Positions 33,518-43,210 of a stretch of DNA of 64,000 bases are shown one piece after another (position 1 is the first letter of the stretch; every line of letters begins with the position of its first letter). The DNA is from Flagellimonas myxillae. GTDB taxonomy: Bacteria; Bacteroidota; Bacteroidia; Flavobacteriales; Flavobacteriaceae. The stretch lies in the NCBI RefSeq assembly GCF_023502235.1, contig NZ_JAMFLY010000001.1:434001-498000 (forward strand), written 5' to 3'. A model generated the notes under the pieces. The model worked only from the letters and a program-made list of their open reading frames with translations. It searched no databases and was not told the origin of the DNA. The position numbers were made by a program, and so were the translations under genes.

Positions 33518-35095
33518 ATGAATCCATTTGCCAGACCAAAAAATTACCTGTTGTATGTAGGGTTGATACTACTCGCTTCATGCGCTCCAAAGACGGAACA
33601 AGAGGAAGTGGAGCAACCCAATATCCTATTTATTCTCTCCGATGACCATACATCACAGTCATGGGGGCTTTATGGGGGAATCCTTCAGGACTATGTCAAG
33701 AATGAAAATCTAAATCGGTTGGCACAAGAAGGAGCCTTGTTGAACAATGCTTTTTGTACCAATTCCATATGTACACCGAGTCGAGGAAGCATACTTACAG
33801 GGCAGTACAGCCATGTGAATCAAGTGTATACCTTAAGTGAACCGTTGCCCAAGGGGCATCCCAATATCGCCAAAACACTCTCGGAAGTGGGGTATCAAAC
33901 CGCGGTTATCGGAAAATGGCATTTGGTGGGAAAACCCGAGGGCTTTGATTATTTTAATGTGTTGCCCGGACAAGGGCTTTATTGGAACCCGATCATGAAA
34001 ACTGACGAGGATTGGGTGGACGGATACGACAGCTCACAGGGGACTATTCACGAAGGATTCTCTACCGACGTAATCACCGATTTGACCATTTCCCATTTGG
34101 AAAAAAGGGATACGACCAAACCCTTTCTCATGTTCTGCAATTTTAAGGCAACGCATGAGCCTTTCGAATATCCTGAGCGCTTTGCACACCTATATCAGGA
34201 TGAGGAAATTCCAGAACCGGAATCGCTTATGGATTTTGGAAAAGAAACCACAGGAAGAACCTTTGGAGGCCAAATTTTGGAACGCTTGGCCGCCCGTTGG
34301 GAGGAAGCCACCAAGAATCCCGATGAGTTTTGGACAAGTTATCCGGGATTACCCTATCCTTTGGACGGATTGGACAGCATTCAGAAACGCAAAAAGATCT
34401 ATCAAAAACTGGTCAAGGATTTTATGCGCTGCGGTGCCGCTATCGACGATAACATTGGAAAATTACTGGACTGGTTGGAGGCCGAAGGGATTGCCGACAA
34501 TACCATAGTGGTCTATACGGCAGACCAAGGATATTTTTTGGGAGAGCACGGCTTTTTCGATAAGCGCCTTATTTACGAGGAATCCCTGCGCATGCCCTTC
34601 GTAATCCGATATCCCAAGAAGATAAAAGGCGGACAACGCATAGACGATATCATTCTCAATATCGATTTTGCCCCATTGATGGCCGATTATGCCGGGATTG
34701 AAAAACCGGACTATATGCAAGGAGAGAGTTTCCGTGAAATTTTAGAGGGCAAACCCAAGAAGGGATGGCGAAAGCAAATGTACTATCGTTACTGGTTGCA
34801 CCATCCACATAGACCGGCCCACTTTGGAATTAGAAACGACCGGTACAAATTGGCACTTTTTTACGGTCAACCACTTGGTAGATTTGGAACTTCGCCCAAC
34901 ACCACCGAACCGCAATGGGAGTTTTACGATTTGGAAGAAGACCCAAAAGAACTTAGAAATGCAATTGCGGACGAAAAGTATGCCTCTACCATTGCCGAGA
35001 TGAAAAAAGAACTGCTAAAAGAGCGGGAAAAATATGGAGATATGGACATGGATTACCCAGTGATGCAGGATATCCTGAGTTCTGAATTTGAGTAA
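33518..35095 (+). CDS. lipoprotein sulfatase, family S1
   Basis: 525 residues, lipobox cysteine C22 (LLASC). The FGly motif CTPSR starts at C85; this cysteine must be converted to formylglycine. The metal site is ILFILSDDHTSQ, and GKWHLVGKP is the second conserved block. The length and KATHEPFEYPERF pattern suggest a carbohydrate sulfatase acting on amino-sugar or uronate glycans. No maturase is in the window. It may work with the GH20 and SGNH enzymes 1 kb upstream, but they are on the other strand. Confidence 0.92.
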   Translation: MNPFARPKNYLLYVGLILLASCAPKTEQEEVEQPNILFILSDDHTSQSWGLYGGILQDYVKNENLNRLAQEGALLNNAFCTNSICTPSRGSILTGQYSHVNQVYTLSEPLPKGHPNIAKTLSEVGYQTAVIGKWHLVGKPEGFDYFNVLPGQGLYWNPIMKTDEDWVDGYDSSQGTIHEGFSTDVITDLTISHLEKRDTTKPFLMFCNFKATHEPFEYPERFAHLYQDEEIPEPESLMDFGKETTGRTFGGQILERLAARWEEATKNPDEFWTSYPGLPYPLDGLDSIQKRKKIYQKLVKDFMRCGAAIDDNIGKLLDWLEAEGIADNTIVVYTADQGYFLGEHGFFDKRLIYEESLRMPFVIRYPKKIKGGQRIDDIILNIDFAPLMADYAGIEKPDYMQGESFREILEGKPKKGWRKQMYYRYWLHHPHRPAHFGIRNDRYKLALFYGQPLGRFGTSPNTTEPQWEFYDLEEDPKELRNAIADEKYASTIAEMKKELLKEREKYGDMDMDYPVMQDILSSEFE

Positions 35096-35165
35096 GCATT
35101 TAAACCAAAAATGGTTCGGTTAAGCTTGCCGGAAGCAGTATCTTTGGCAGGCTAAACCAACTCAA

Positions 35166-36536
35166 TTGCTCTCTAACTATACCAAAGAGTTTGCTTACAA
35201 TTTAAAACTGGCATACCCCGTAATCCTGGGGATGCTGGGGCATACCTTTGTTGCCTTTGCCGATAACATTATGGTGGGGCAACTGGGTACTGCAGAGTTG
35301 GCGGCCGTTTCCTTGGGCAACAGTTTTGTGTTTATTGCCATGTCTCTGGGGATTGGTTTTTCCACTGCCATTACCCCTCTTGTTGCAGAAGCCGACGGGG
35401 CAGGGGACAAGGTAGCTGGGAAGAGTGCCCTAAAACATGGATTGGTACTTTGTACCCTTCTGGGAATCTCGCTTTTCGGTATCATCCTACTGTGCAAACC
35501 CTTCCTTCATTATATGAAGCAACCAGAGGAGGTTGTGGAACTGGCCATACCGTATTTGGAGCTGGTGGCATTTTCCTTGGTGCCGCTAATCATGTTCCAA
35601 GCGTTTAAGCAGTTTTCTGAAGGCCTTTCCCAGACCAAATATCCCATGTATGCAACGGTATTAGCCAATGTTATCAATATTGTGATCAATTACCTATTGA
35701 TCTTTGGTTCCTTCGGATTTCCAAAATTAGGGATAGTGGGCGCGGCTATTGGAACCCTGACCTCACGGTTTATCATGGTGGGCTATATCTGGTTTTTGTT
35801 GAAACGAAAGGAGAAGTTCCAATTCTATGTGACAGGTTTCAATTTTAAGTCCATCGAAAGAAAGATTATGGACAAGATCATTGGCCTAGGCTTTCCATCG
35901 GCGCTACAAATGTTTTTTGAAGTGGCCATATTCACCGCAGCCATTTGGTTGAGCGGGGTGCTGGGAAAAAATGCCCAGGCAGCCAATCAGATAGCTCTGA
36001 ACTTGAGTAGTATGACCTTTATGGTGGGAATGGGACTCAGTGTTGCCGCTATGGTACGGGTCGGCAATCAAAAAGGCCTAAGGAGTTTTAGGGAGTTGCG
36101 AAGGATAGCACAGTCCATCTTTTTCTTGACCTTACTTTTAGAAGTGGTTTTTGCTGCCTTGTTTTTGATTGGTAGACATTGGTTACCTACTATTTATTTG
36201 GATGTGGATGATGTAGTAAACCAGATGGACAATACGGAAGTGATCATTATTGCTGCCAAATTGCTATTGGTTGCCTCGTTTTTCCAGATTTCAGATGGCA
36301 TCCAAGTGGTGGTGTTGGGTGCTTTGAGGGGACTTCAAGATGTAAAGGTTCCAACATTCATCACCTTTATAGCCTATTGGCTAATCGGGTTTCCGGTTTC
36401 CTATTACTTTGGACTGTTTTCAGAATTGAAAAGTGTGGGCATTTGGCTAGGGCTTTTATTGGGCTTAACCGCATCGGCTGTAATGTTGTATATTCGATTT
36501 AACTACCTGACCAAAAAACTGATAAAGAGCAATTGA
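35166..36536 (+). CDS. MATE-family efflux transporter
   Basis: 456 residues with twelve membrane segments. The N-terminal AYPVILGMLGHTFVAFADNIMVGQLGTAELAAVSLG block and the repeat-half counterpart GLGFPSALQMFFEVAIFTAAIWLSGVLG show the MATE two-fold architecture of the NorM type. Likely a sodium- or proton-coupled exporter of cationic drugs. The start is TTG at 35166; I see no ATG or GTG that preserves the first helix. Confidence 0.9.
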   Translation: MLSNYTKEFAYNLKLAYPVILGMLGHTFVAFADNIMVGQLGTAELAAVSLGNSFVFIAMSLGIGFSTAITPLVAEADGAGDKVAGKSALKHGLVLCTLLGISLFGIILLCKPFLHYMKQPEEVVELAIPYLELVAFSLVPLIMFQAFKQFSEGLSQTKYPMYATVLANVINIVINYLLIFGSFGFPKLGIVGAAIGTLTSRFIMVGYIWFLLKRKEKFQFYVTGFNFKSIERKIMDKIIGLGFPSALQMFFEVAIFTAAIWLSGVLGKNAQAANQIALNLSSMTFMVGMGLSVAAMVRVGNQKGLRSFRELRRIAQSIFFLTLLLEVVFAALFLIGRHWLPTIYLDVDDVVNQMDNTEVIIIAAKLLLVASFFQISDGIQVVVLGALRGLQDVKVPTFITFIAYWLIGFPVSYYFGLFSELKSVGIWLGLLLGLTASAVMLYIRFNYLTKKLIKSN

Positions 36537-36566
36537 CGCTTTTGAATCTGCGTATAAAACATTAAC

Positions 36567-36794
36567 ATGGAGTTACCGAAATTTCTTTTGGGCGATAACA
36601 CAGATTACCCAAATTCAATTTTTATAGTGCATACCGAATTCCCAAGATTTGTCATCAATCTTGAAAACGACGAAGTGGAATGGTTGGAAGAATTTTCAAG
36701 GGAAGATGAAGCGGAGTTGGCTACAGAGACCGAAAATTTGATCAATGCCGCTACTGCCTTTTACGATCGGGAAGTTTCTAGATACAACGAATAG
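36567..36794 (+). CDS. small conserved protein of unknown function
   Basis: 75 residues, strongly acidic, no membrane segment. It contains LLGDNTDYPNSIFIVHTEFPRFVINLENDEVEWLEEF and a helical tail. I have seen this type in flavobacterial genomes beside PAP2 genes, without a known role. It is 2 bases upstream of the PAP2 gene and 30 bases after the MATE gene, so probably co-transcribed. Confidence 0.7.
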   Translation: MELPKFLLGDNTDYPNSIFIVHTEFPRFVINLENDEVEWLEEFSREDEAELATETENLINAATAFYDREVSRYNE

Positions 36795-36796
36795 AC

Positions 36797-37366
36797 ATGC
36801 TAGAAGAACTGGTACGCCTCGATCAAGAACTCTTTTTGTTTCTCAATAGTTTGGGAACCGAAACCTGGGACGGATTTTGGATGTTCATGACCAAGACCAG
36901 GAATTCCATTCCGCTATATGCATTGCTGCTCTATCTGGTGATCAAGAATTTTGGGGCCAAAAAAACACTTGTGGTATTGGTGGCCGTCGCCTTACTGATT
37001 ACTTGCACGGATCAATTGTCCAATTTTTTTAAATATGGAATAGGTAGGCTTAGACCTTGTCATGATCCAGAGGTTAGTGGGGTAATGCGGTTGGTGAAGA
37101 GTTATTGTGGTGGAAAGTTCAGTTATTTTTCGGCCCACGCCGCCAATTCTTTCGCCCCTGCCACCTTTTTTGCATTGTTGTTCAAAGGAAAGGTTAGGCT
37201 GATTGGATGGGTACTTTTGGTATGGGCCTGCATCGTGGCCTATAGTAGAATTTACATTGGGGTACACTTTCCATTGGATGTGTTAACTGGAGCTTCCATT
37301 GGAGCCTTCTTCGGTTGGGTGTTTTACAAGTTGGTTATATTTGCGTTCCAAAAATTGGGTACATGA
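36797..37366 (+). CDS. PAP2-family membrane phosphatase
   Basis: 189 residues with about five membrane helices. The three phosphatase motifs are KYGIGRLRP (79-87), SAHA (112-115, H114) in place of PSGH, and SRIYIGVHFPLD (150-161; R151, H157, D161). It likely dephosphorylates undecaprenyl pyrophosphate or a phospholipid phosphate. It overlaps the GT39 gene by ATGA, fitting lipid-carrier recycling for that transferase. Confidence 0.88.
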   Translation: MLEELVRLDQELFLFLNSLGTETWDGFWMFMTKTRNSIPLYALLLYLVIKNFGAKKTLVVLVAVALLITCTDQLSNFFKYGIGRLRPCHDPEVSGVMRLVKSYCGGKFSYFSAHAANSFAPATFFALLFKGKVRLIGWVLLVWACIVAYSRIYIGVHFPLDVLTGASIGAFFGWVFYKLVIFAFQKLGT

Positions 37367-39021
37367 TATCTTCTGCTAGATATTGGTTTTTGCTCGCCCT
37401 TGTTGTGGTGGTCTACATTGCCGGCCTCTTTGTGACCCTGTTTGAAAACGATTCCGCGCAATTTGCTGTAATGGCCATGCGAATGGTCCAAGAAAACGAT
37501 TTTTTTACCCTGATCAAGGGAACCGAAGAATACTTGGACAAACCTCACATGCATTATTGGCTGGCGGCGCTGTCTTACAAACTATTCGGTATTCACGATT
37601 GGGCTTACCGCATTCCTGGAATCTTGGCCATTTTTTTGGGCGCTTACAGTTGTTTTGGATTGGGTAGATTGCTCTATAACAAAGACGTTGGTAAAATTTC
37701 GGCCCTCATTTTTTTAACGGCCCAAACCATTGTGCTTTCCGGAATAGATGTGCGTACGGATGCAGTGCTTACAGGCTTTGCAATTTTCGCAATTTGGCAG
37801 TTGGCCCTGTACATCGAAAAAAATACACTGTCCAATCTTCTTTTGGGTGCTTTTGGGGCAGGATTGGCGTTTTCCACCAAAGGACAGATCGCGTTGGTGG
37901 TAATTGGGGTAGCTGTTTTATGCCATTTGGCCTATACCCGTAAGTGGAACCGGTTATGGAGTTGGAAGGTATTGTTGGCCCTGCTGGTTTTTGGTATCAC
38001 CATTGCCCCCATGCTTTATGCGTACTACTTGCAGTTTGACTTGCATCCAGAAAAAGTGATTCGAGGTCGGGACAGTCGAAGTGGGATTTTCTTCATTCTT
38101 TGGGAACAAAGTTTTGAGCGGATGAGCGGACAGGGCATTGGCAAAAATAGTAGCGATTTCTTTTTCTTTTTCCACACCTTTCTTTGGGTGTTTCTGCCTT
38201 GGACAGTGCTTGCACTCATAGCCTATTGGTGCAGAGTGAAACTTTTCTGGAAAATGCGTTTTGCCTATAATCCCAAGTTTGAATTTCTAACCTTGGGCGG
38301 AATTACCATTTTGTTCTTCCTGATAAGTTTGGCCCAGTTTAAGTTACCACACTACATAAACATACTGATTCCCTTGTACGCCATTTTATCCGCGTCCTAT
38401 TTGCACAAATTGTACAAAGAGGAGAAACAAAGTATTATAAAAACTTTGTTGGGAGTCCAGTATTTTATTTTGAGCTTGGTCTTTATTGGAACCCTGCTCA
38501 TTTGCTTCTATGTCTTCAAGTTTGAAAAGATCTATTGCTATGTGCTTCTGATCGGGCTTTTGGCTGTAATCACCTATTTCTGTTTAAAGAGGGAGGCTTA
38601 CTATATTCGAATAATCACTTTATCTGTCTATAGTTCCCTTTTGCTAAATGCCGTGCTCAATATGCATTTTTATCCTGAATTATTGAAATTTCAAGCGGGA
38701 TCGACCATGGCCGAAATTGTTGCAAAAGAGGAAATCCCGGTGGATGAAATCTATAAGATATCCAAGAGACACACCTGGGCTCTGGATTTTTACAACCAAC
38801 ATCCCGTGAAAATTCTAGGCATTAAGGATTTGGAGGACAAAAAGGGGATTTGGGTCTACGCCAATGAAAAGGAACTGGAAAAACTGGTGAATGCAGGTTA
38901 CCACTGGCACGAAAAGATAACGGTCGACCAATTCCGAATTACCAGGCTGCAGTTTAAATTTTTAAACCCCAATACCCGAGGCAAGAAACTCAATAAGATG
39001 CACTTGATCCAATTGGATTAG
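37363..39021 (+). CDS. GT39-type membrane glycosyltransferase (ArnT-like)
   Basis: 552 residues from the ATG at 37363, which overlaps the PAP2 stop as ATGA; a longer frame upstream lies within that gene. It has about eleven membrane helices. The first periplasmic loop has FENDSAQFAVMAMRMVQ and YLDKPHMHYWL, the conserved acidic and KPP-like patches of dolichyl-phosphate-sugar:acceptor transferases. It would transfer a sugar from a polyprenyl phosphate to lipid A, protein or another acceptor outside the membrane. The acceptor is unknown. Confidence 0.87.
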   Translation: MISSARYWFLLALVVVVYIAGLFVTLFENDSAQFAVMAMRMVQENDFFTLIKGTEEYLDKPHMHYWLAALSYKLFGIHDWAYRIPGILAIFLGAYSCFGLGRLLYNKDVGKISALIFLTAQTIVLSGIDVRTDAVLTGFAIFAIWQLALYIEKNTLSNLLLGAFGAGLAFSTKGQIALVVIGVAVLCHLAYTRKWNRLWSWKVLLALLVFGITIAPMLYAYYLQFDLHPEKVIRGRDSRSGIFFILWEQSFERMSGQGIGKNSSDFFFFFHTFLWVFLPWTVLALIAYWCRVKLFWKMRFAYNPKFEFLTLGGITILFFLISLAQFKLPHYINILIPLYAILSASYLHKLYKEEKQSIIKTLLGVQYFILSLVFIGTLLICFYVFKFEKIYCYVLLIGLLAVITYFCLKREAYYIRIITLSVYSSLLLNAVLNMHFYPELLKFQAGSTMAEIVAKEEIPVDEIYKISKRHTWALDFYNQHPVKILGIKDLEDKKGIWVYANEKELEKLVNAGYHWHEKITVDQFRITRLQFKFLNPNTRGKKLNKMHLIQLD

Positions 39022-39890
39022 GAGAGCGTTTCCAACTTGGGCTTTTTAAAGTGATAGACTATCCCAAACAGGGAAATCAAGGCGGTGATCAGGAAGAAGA
39101 TAAAACTGACACCAACGGATGTGCCAGCGTCCAACTCCAACCATTTAGCACCATACAAGAAAGTTACCTCCCTGCTTCCAATTCCCCCAATGGTCAAGGG
39201 AATTACAGAGACAATGGATGAGACCAAGAAAACAAATAGATATGCGATTACGTCCCAACTGATCGAAAGCGATTTTAAAATGCACAGGATACAGATCAAT
39301 TGCGTACCCTGTACCAAGGATGAATACCCTAAGGACTTCCAAAAAACAGGCAATGCATAGCTAAATAGCTTTTTGTTCAACAACCAATAAGTGAACACAG
39401 CCAAGGGAATGGCCAAGACAACCAACCATGCCACTTTTTGAAATTGGCCCTGAGGCAACAAAAGAGCCAGGATGCAACCGTACGAGAATATGAGCAGCAT
39501 TCCGCTCAATCTGTCAAGGAGAAGAACCCCCACCACCTTTTTGGTGCCGGTCTGGTATTTTTTCTGGATCACATAGCCCTTATAGGCATCGCCACCAATC
39601 CCACCGGGAAGGAACAGGTTGTAAAACATCCCCAGTAAGTACAATTTTAGATTACTTAGTTGGGTAATCTTTACCCCAATTTGACGAAAGTACAAGTTGA
39701 GTCTAAAGGCTGCGAGTACCTTGGAAAGGACAACCAAAAGAATACCGAGCACCAAATAAAAAGGCTTACTGCCCTTTAAGGCACGGACCACATCGTCAAA
39801 ATTAATTTTCGTGAAAATAAAATAGATCAAGGCCGCACTGACCAAAATCTTTAGGACGGTAATTAGTTTTTTACGCAGCTTTTCCGTCAC
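39018..39890 (-). CDS. flippase-like integral membrane protein (LPG_synthase_TM family)
   Basis: 290 residues with GTG start and about eight membrane helices. LFLPGGIGGDAYKGYVI is the hallmark of the AglD/YbhN-type family. Members are often beside glycosyltransferases acting on lipid-linked sugars. It overlaps the GT2 gene upstream on the same strand by 20 bases and the convergent GT39 gene by 4 bases. A role in moving lipid-linked sugars is inferred. Confidence 0.8.
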   Translation of the reverse strand: MTEKLRKKLITVLKILVSAALIYFIFTKINFDDVVRALKGSKPFYLVLGILLVVLSKVLAAFRLNLYFRQIGVKITQLSNLKLYLLGMFYNLFLPGGIGGDAYKGYVIQKKYQTGTKKVVGVLLLDRLSGMLLIFSYGCILALLLPQGQFQKVAWLVVLAIPLAVFTYWLLNKKLFSYALPVFWKSLGYSSLVQGTQLICILCILKSLSISWDVIAYLFVFLVSSIVSVIPLTIGGIGSREVTFLYGAKWLELDAGTSVGVSFIFFLITALISLFGIVYHFKKPKLETLS

Positions 39891-40845
39891 CTATGCTAAT
39901 TTTTTTGATGCGGTATGGCCTTTTTTGTTGGGATTCATAGTAGGTACGTATCAAAAGCTCCATAACAATTCCGATGGTAAACAATTGAATACCCCCCAAG
40001 ATGAACATCATACCAAAAATCAACAACGGCCTACTGCCAATGTCTTCCCCAAAACCAAGTTTTACAACAAGTAGATACATATTGATGAACACCCCTAGAA
40101 TAATCAGAAGCACCCCGAAAATCCCGAAAAGGTGGATAGGGCGTTGAAAATATTTTCGGATAAAAAGGAGGAGCATCATATCGGCGACCACCTTAAAAAC
40201 CCGCTCAAGCCCGTATTTGGATACCCCCGCATGCCGGGCATGATGTTTAACGGGAACCTGCTTGATCTGTGCACCCTCCAAATGGGCCAATAGCGTTATA
40301 AAACGGTGCATCTCTCCATACAGGTTCAGCCCTTTGGCGATATCCTTGGTGAAAACCTTTAAGGCACAACCATTGTCCTTTATGTTGAGCTTGGTGACCC
40401 TTCGCACCAAGAAATTGGCAATTTTCGAGGGGATTTTCTTAACGAGCGAATCCTTTCGCTTCTGCCGTATGCCTGTGATTACATCGTACTCGCCGGTAAC
40501 GGCTTCCTGCAACATCGCAGGAATGTCGGAGGGGTCATTTTGAAGGTCCCCATCCATGGTAATGATATATTCCCCTTCAGCATAATCGATACCTGCCGCT
40601 AATGCCAAACTTTGACCGTAGTTCTTCTTCAGCTCTATGAGGTGCACTTTTGTGTCATCCATGTCCTTGACCACCTTGCGGGTCTTGTCCTTGGAAAAAT
40701 CATCCACATAAACAATCTGATAGTTGTATCCTTCAAGGCTTTCATGGATTTTTTCGGTCAAGAGGACCACATTATCCTCCTCGTTGTACAATGGAACAAC
40801 AACAGAGAGAAAGGAATTGGTGACAATGCTCATGTGATGGCTCAT
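39871..40845 (-). CDS. family 2 glycosyltransferase, DPM/GtrB type
   Basis: 324 residues. LSVVVPLYNEEDNV (14-27) starts the GT-A domain. IVYVDDFSKD and MDGDLQNDPSDI hold the DxD metal site. Two C-terminal helices (about 238-262 and 275-297) anchor it, typical of polyprenyl-phosphate sugar synthases such as GtrB and ArnC. It would make the lipid-linked donor used by the GT39 protein. An alternative start is at 40833. Confidence 0.9.
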   Translation of the reverse strand: MSHHMSIVTNSFLSVVVPLYNEEDNVVLLTEKIHESLEGYNYQIVYVDDFSKDKTRKVVKDMDDTKVHLIELKKNYGQSLALAAGIDYAEGEYIITMDGDLQNDPSDIPAMLQEAVTGEYDVITGIRQKRKDSLVKKIPSKIANFLVRRVTKLNIKDNGCALKVFTKDIAKGLNLYGEMHRFITLLAHLEGAQIKQVPVKHHARHAGVSKYGLERVFKVVADMMLLLFIRKYFQRPIHLFGIFGVLLIILGVFINMYLLVVKLGFGEDIGSRPLLIFGMMFILGGIQLFTIGIVMELLIRTYYESQQKRPYRIKKISIGDGKAA

Positions 40846-40867
40846 AAACGGGGCAAATTTACTTCTT

Positions 40868-41953
40868 TTATTTAAGTTCTTGGGTGAGGTCTGCCAATAA
40901 GGTTTGGGCCGCGTAATACGGTGATATCTTGTTCTCCTCTATGGCCTTGAGCATTTGGTCTTGTTTGGATTTGAATGTCTTTTTCTGATGGAAGAACTGT
41001 TTGAGTTGTTCATCCACGGTTTGAAGGAACCAATTTTTGTTTTGGGTCTTTCTGTTTTTATCAAAATGGCCAGTTTCGGAGGTTTTAATGGCAAAATCTC
41101 GAATCATTTCCCATATTTCCACTATCCCGTTGTTTTCCATGGCTGAACAGCGAAGCACTTTGGGTGTCCAACCGTTTTCTTTGGGAGGGTATAGGTGTAA
41201 GGCCCTGGTGAATTCGGTTTCGGCTAGTTTGGCCTTCTCCACATTATGCCCATCCGCTTTGTTGATGGCAATGGCATCGGCCATTTCCATAATACCTCTT
41301 TTTATACCCTGAAGTTCGTCTCCGGCTCCAGAAAGTTTTAGCAGTAAGAAGAAATCGACCATGCTGTGCACCATGGTTTCACTTTGTCCGACGCCCACGG
41401 TTTCCACCAAAATAACATCGAACCCCGCAGCTTCACAAAGTACAATACTCTCTCGGGTTTTTCGTGCCACTCCGCCCAGCGATTCCCCGGACGGTGAGGG
41501 TCTAATAAAGGCATTGGGGTCTTTGGAGAGGGACTGCATCCGGGTTTTATCGCCAAGAATACTTCCCTTGCTCAGCGAACTTGTGGGATCCACGGCCAAC
41601 ACCGCCACTTTTTTTCCGATTGAGGTAAGCGTTGTTCCCAAAACCTCAATAAAGGAACTTTTTCCAACTCCAGGAACGCCGGTTATTCCAATTCGGATAG
41701 TCTGAGTGGATTTGGCAAGGCATTTTTCCACTAAGGTGTTCGCTTTATCAAAATGCTCAGGATTGGAGCTTTCCAGAAGGGTAATGCCTTGGGCCAATAA
41801 GGTTTTGTCCCCTTCAAAAATACCTTTGGTCAAAGTTTCTATAGGAATTTCTTGCCTTCGAAGCTTTTTAATTTTGGAAACTGTATGTTCAGGTATACCT
41901 TTTTTACTGGACAAAAATCTCGGATTTACTACGAAGGTATAAAGATTTGGCAT
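40868..41953 (-). CDS. meaB: methylmalonyl-CoA mutase-associated GTPase MeaB
   Basis: 361 residues. Walker A GVPGVGKS (92-99); later DVILVETVGVGQSE is the switch region and NKADG the guanine-specificity motif. It chaperones the adenosylcobalamin-dependent methylmalonyl-CoA mutase, protecting and reloading its cofactor. The mutase genes are not in the window; a cobalamin adenosyltransferase lies at 56.5 kb. Confidence 0.94.
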   Translation of the reverse strand: MPNLYTFVVNPRFLSSKKGIPEHTVSKIKKLRRQEIPIETLTKGIFEGDKTLLAQGITLLESSNPEHFDKANTLVEKCLAKSTQTIRIGITGVPGVGKSSFIEVLGTTLTSIGKKVAVLAVDPTSSLSKGSILGDKTRMQSLSKDPNAFIRPSPSGESLGGVARKTRESIVLCEAAGFDVILVETVGVGQSETMVHSMVDFFLLLKLSGAGDELQGIKRGIMEMADAIAINKADGHNVEKAKLAETEFTRALHLYPPKENGWTPKVLRCSAMENNGIVEIWEMIRDFAIKTSETGHFDKNRKTQNKNWFLQTVDEQLKQFFHQKKTFKSKQDQMLKAIEENKISPYYAAQTLLADLTQELK

Positions 41954-42081
41954 GGCATCCGAAAAGAAGGGAAGCTCCCTTAATTTGTTAAAAAATCTTC
42001 AAAAGCGTATTATTTTGCAACGGGGCTGTTTTTACATCGTCCTTAGAGCAAACAACTAAAACACCAAACCTTTAACTCTAC

Positions 42082-42624
42082 ATGTTTCAGATTGAACTGG
42101 TAGAACAATGTAAGGCTAACGACCGCAAAGCGCAGATGCAATTGTACAAGCAGTATTGCGAGGGCATGTATGTGGTGGCCGTACGGCTCGTCAAGGATGC
42201 AGATGATGCCGAGGATGTGGTACAGGAGTCCTTCATCAAGGCTTTTCAACGTATCGACCAGTTTAAAGGGGAAGTTACTTTTGGGGCCTGGTTAAAACGT
42301 ATTGTGATAAACCGAAGTATTGACTTTTTGAAATCGAAACATCAGAAAAAGGTGGAGTTACATGAAGGACATTTGCGCTTGACCGAAGATGAGGACTGGA
42401 CGGTTGATGATGGGGTTACCGTGGAAAGTGTAAAAAAGGAAATGGAAGTACTCCCAGAGAAATACAAGTATGTAGTTCAGTTGTTTTTGATGGAAGGGTA
42501 CGACCATAGCGAAATTGCACAGATTTTGGGAATATCGGAAACCGCATCACGGACCAGGTTACTGCGCGGAAAGGCACAGTTGAAAGAAAAACTTAAAGAA
42601 AAAGCTTATGGCACAGGATCTTAG
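42082..42624 (+). CDS. ECF-type RNA polymerase sigma factor
   Basis: 180 residues. Region 2 is at about 20-85 (MYVVAVRLVKDADDAEDVVQESFIKAFQ) and region 4 at about 120-170 (EVLPEKYKYVVQLFLMEGYDHSEIAQILGISETASRTRLLRGKAQLK). The 3' end overlaps the next gene by 17 bases, a usual arrangement of sigma and its antagonist. It probably controls this operon among others, but no matching promoter is identified. Confidence 0.94.
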   Translation: MFQIELVEQCKANDRKAQMQLYKQYCEGMYVVAVRLVKDADDAEDVVQESFIKAFQRIDQFKGEVTFGAWLKRIVINRSIDFLKSKHQKKVELHEGHLRLTEDEDWTVDDGVTVESVKKEMEVLPEKYKYVVQLFLMEGYDHSEIAQILGISETASRTRLLRGKAQLKEKLKEKAYGTGS

Positions 42625-43210
42625 AGAAATGTTCAAAAAAGACAGGGAAAAGAAGACCTATTCCATGAAGAAGGGCCATGAAGACCGTTTTCTGTCCAAA
42701 TTGGAGGAGGAACTTCCGGAAGGTGCGGCAGCAAAAAGAAAAGGCGGAATGTTTTGGCTAAAAATAGCCGCATCCATAATAGTGGTCTTTGGTTTGGCAG
42801 CCTACTTTTTTGGGGGATTTAATACAGTGGAGCCTGTTCCCAAAACCCAGGTAGTGGACAATGTTCCACAAGAAGCCGAAGTCCAGTCCATTTCACTGGG
42901 AGATTTATCCCCAGACTTGAAGAAAATCGAGAGTTATTACGTAACCAACATTAACCTAGAGCTTTCAGGCCTGGAGTTTTCAGATGATAATAGGGACATT
43001 ATAGATGGCTATATGGAACGATTGGCCCAACTGGATGGGGAATACAAAGCACTGAACGAAGAGTTGAACAGTGTTGGTCCAAACGACCAAACCATAAATG
43101 CCCTGATCATGAACCTGCAGCTTAGGTTGCAGCTATTGCAAAAATTAAAATCAAAGTTAAATCAATTAAAATCATCAAAAAATGAACAGAAACAATCAAA
43201 TATTATTTAG
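42608..43210 (+). CDS. membrane-anchored probable anti-sigma factor
   Basis: 200 residues: a cytoplasmic N-terminal part of about 47 residues (ending AAAKRKGG), one membrane helix (about 48-70, FWLKIAASIIVVFGLAAYFF), then a helical extracytoplasmic domain with no recognised family. I see no zinc-binding HxxxCxxC. Its place directly after the sigma factor, with a 17-base overlap, is the main reason for the call. The 3' end overlaps the next gene by 29 bases. Confidence 0.7.
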   Translation: MAQDLREMFKKDREKKTYSMKKGHEDRFLSKLEEELPEGAAAKRKGGMFWLKIAASIIVVFGLAAYFFGGFNTVEPVPKTQVVDNVPQEAEVQSISLGDLSPDLKKIESYYVTNINLELSGLEFSDDNRDIIDGYMERLAQLDGEYKALNEELNSVGPNDQTINALIMNLQLRLQLLQKLKSKLNQLKSSKNEQKQSNII

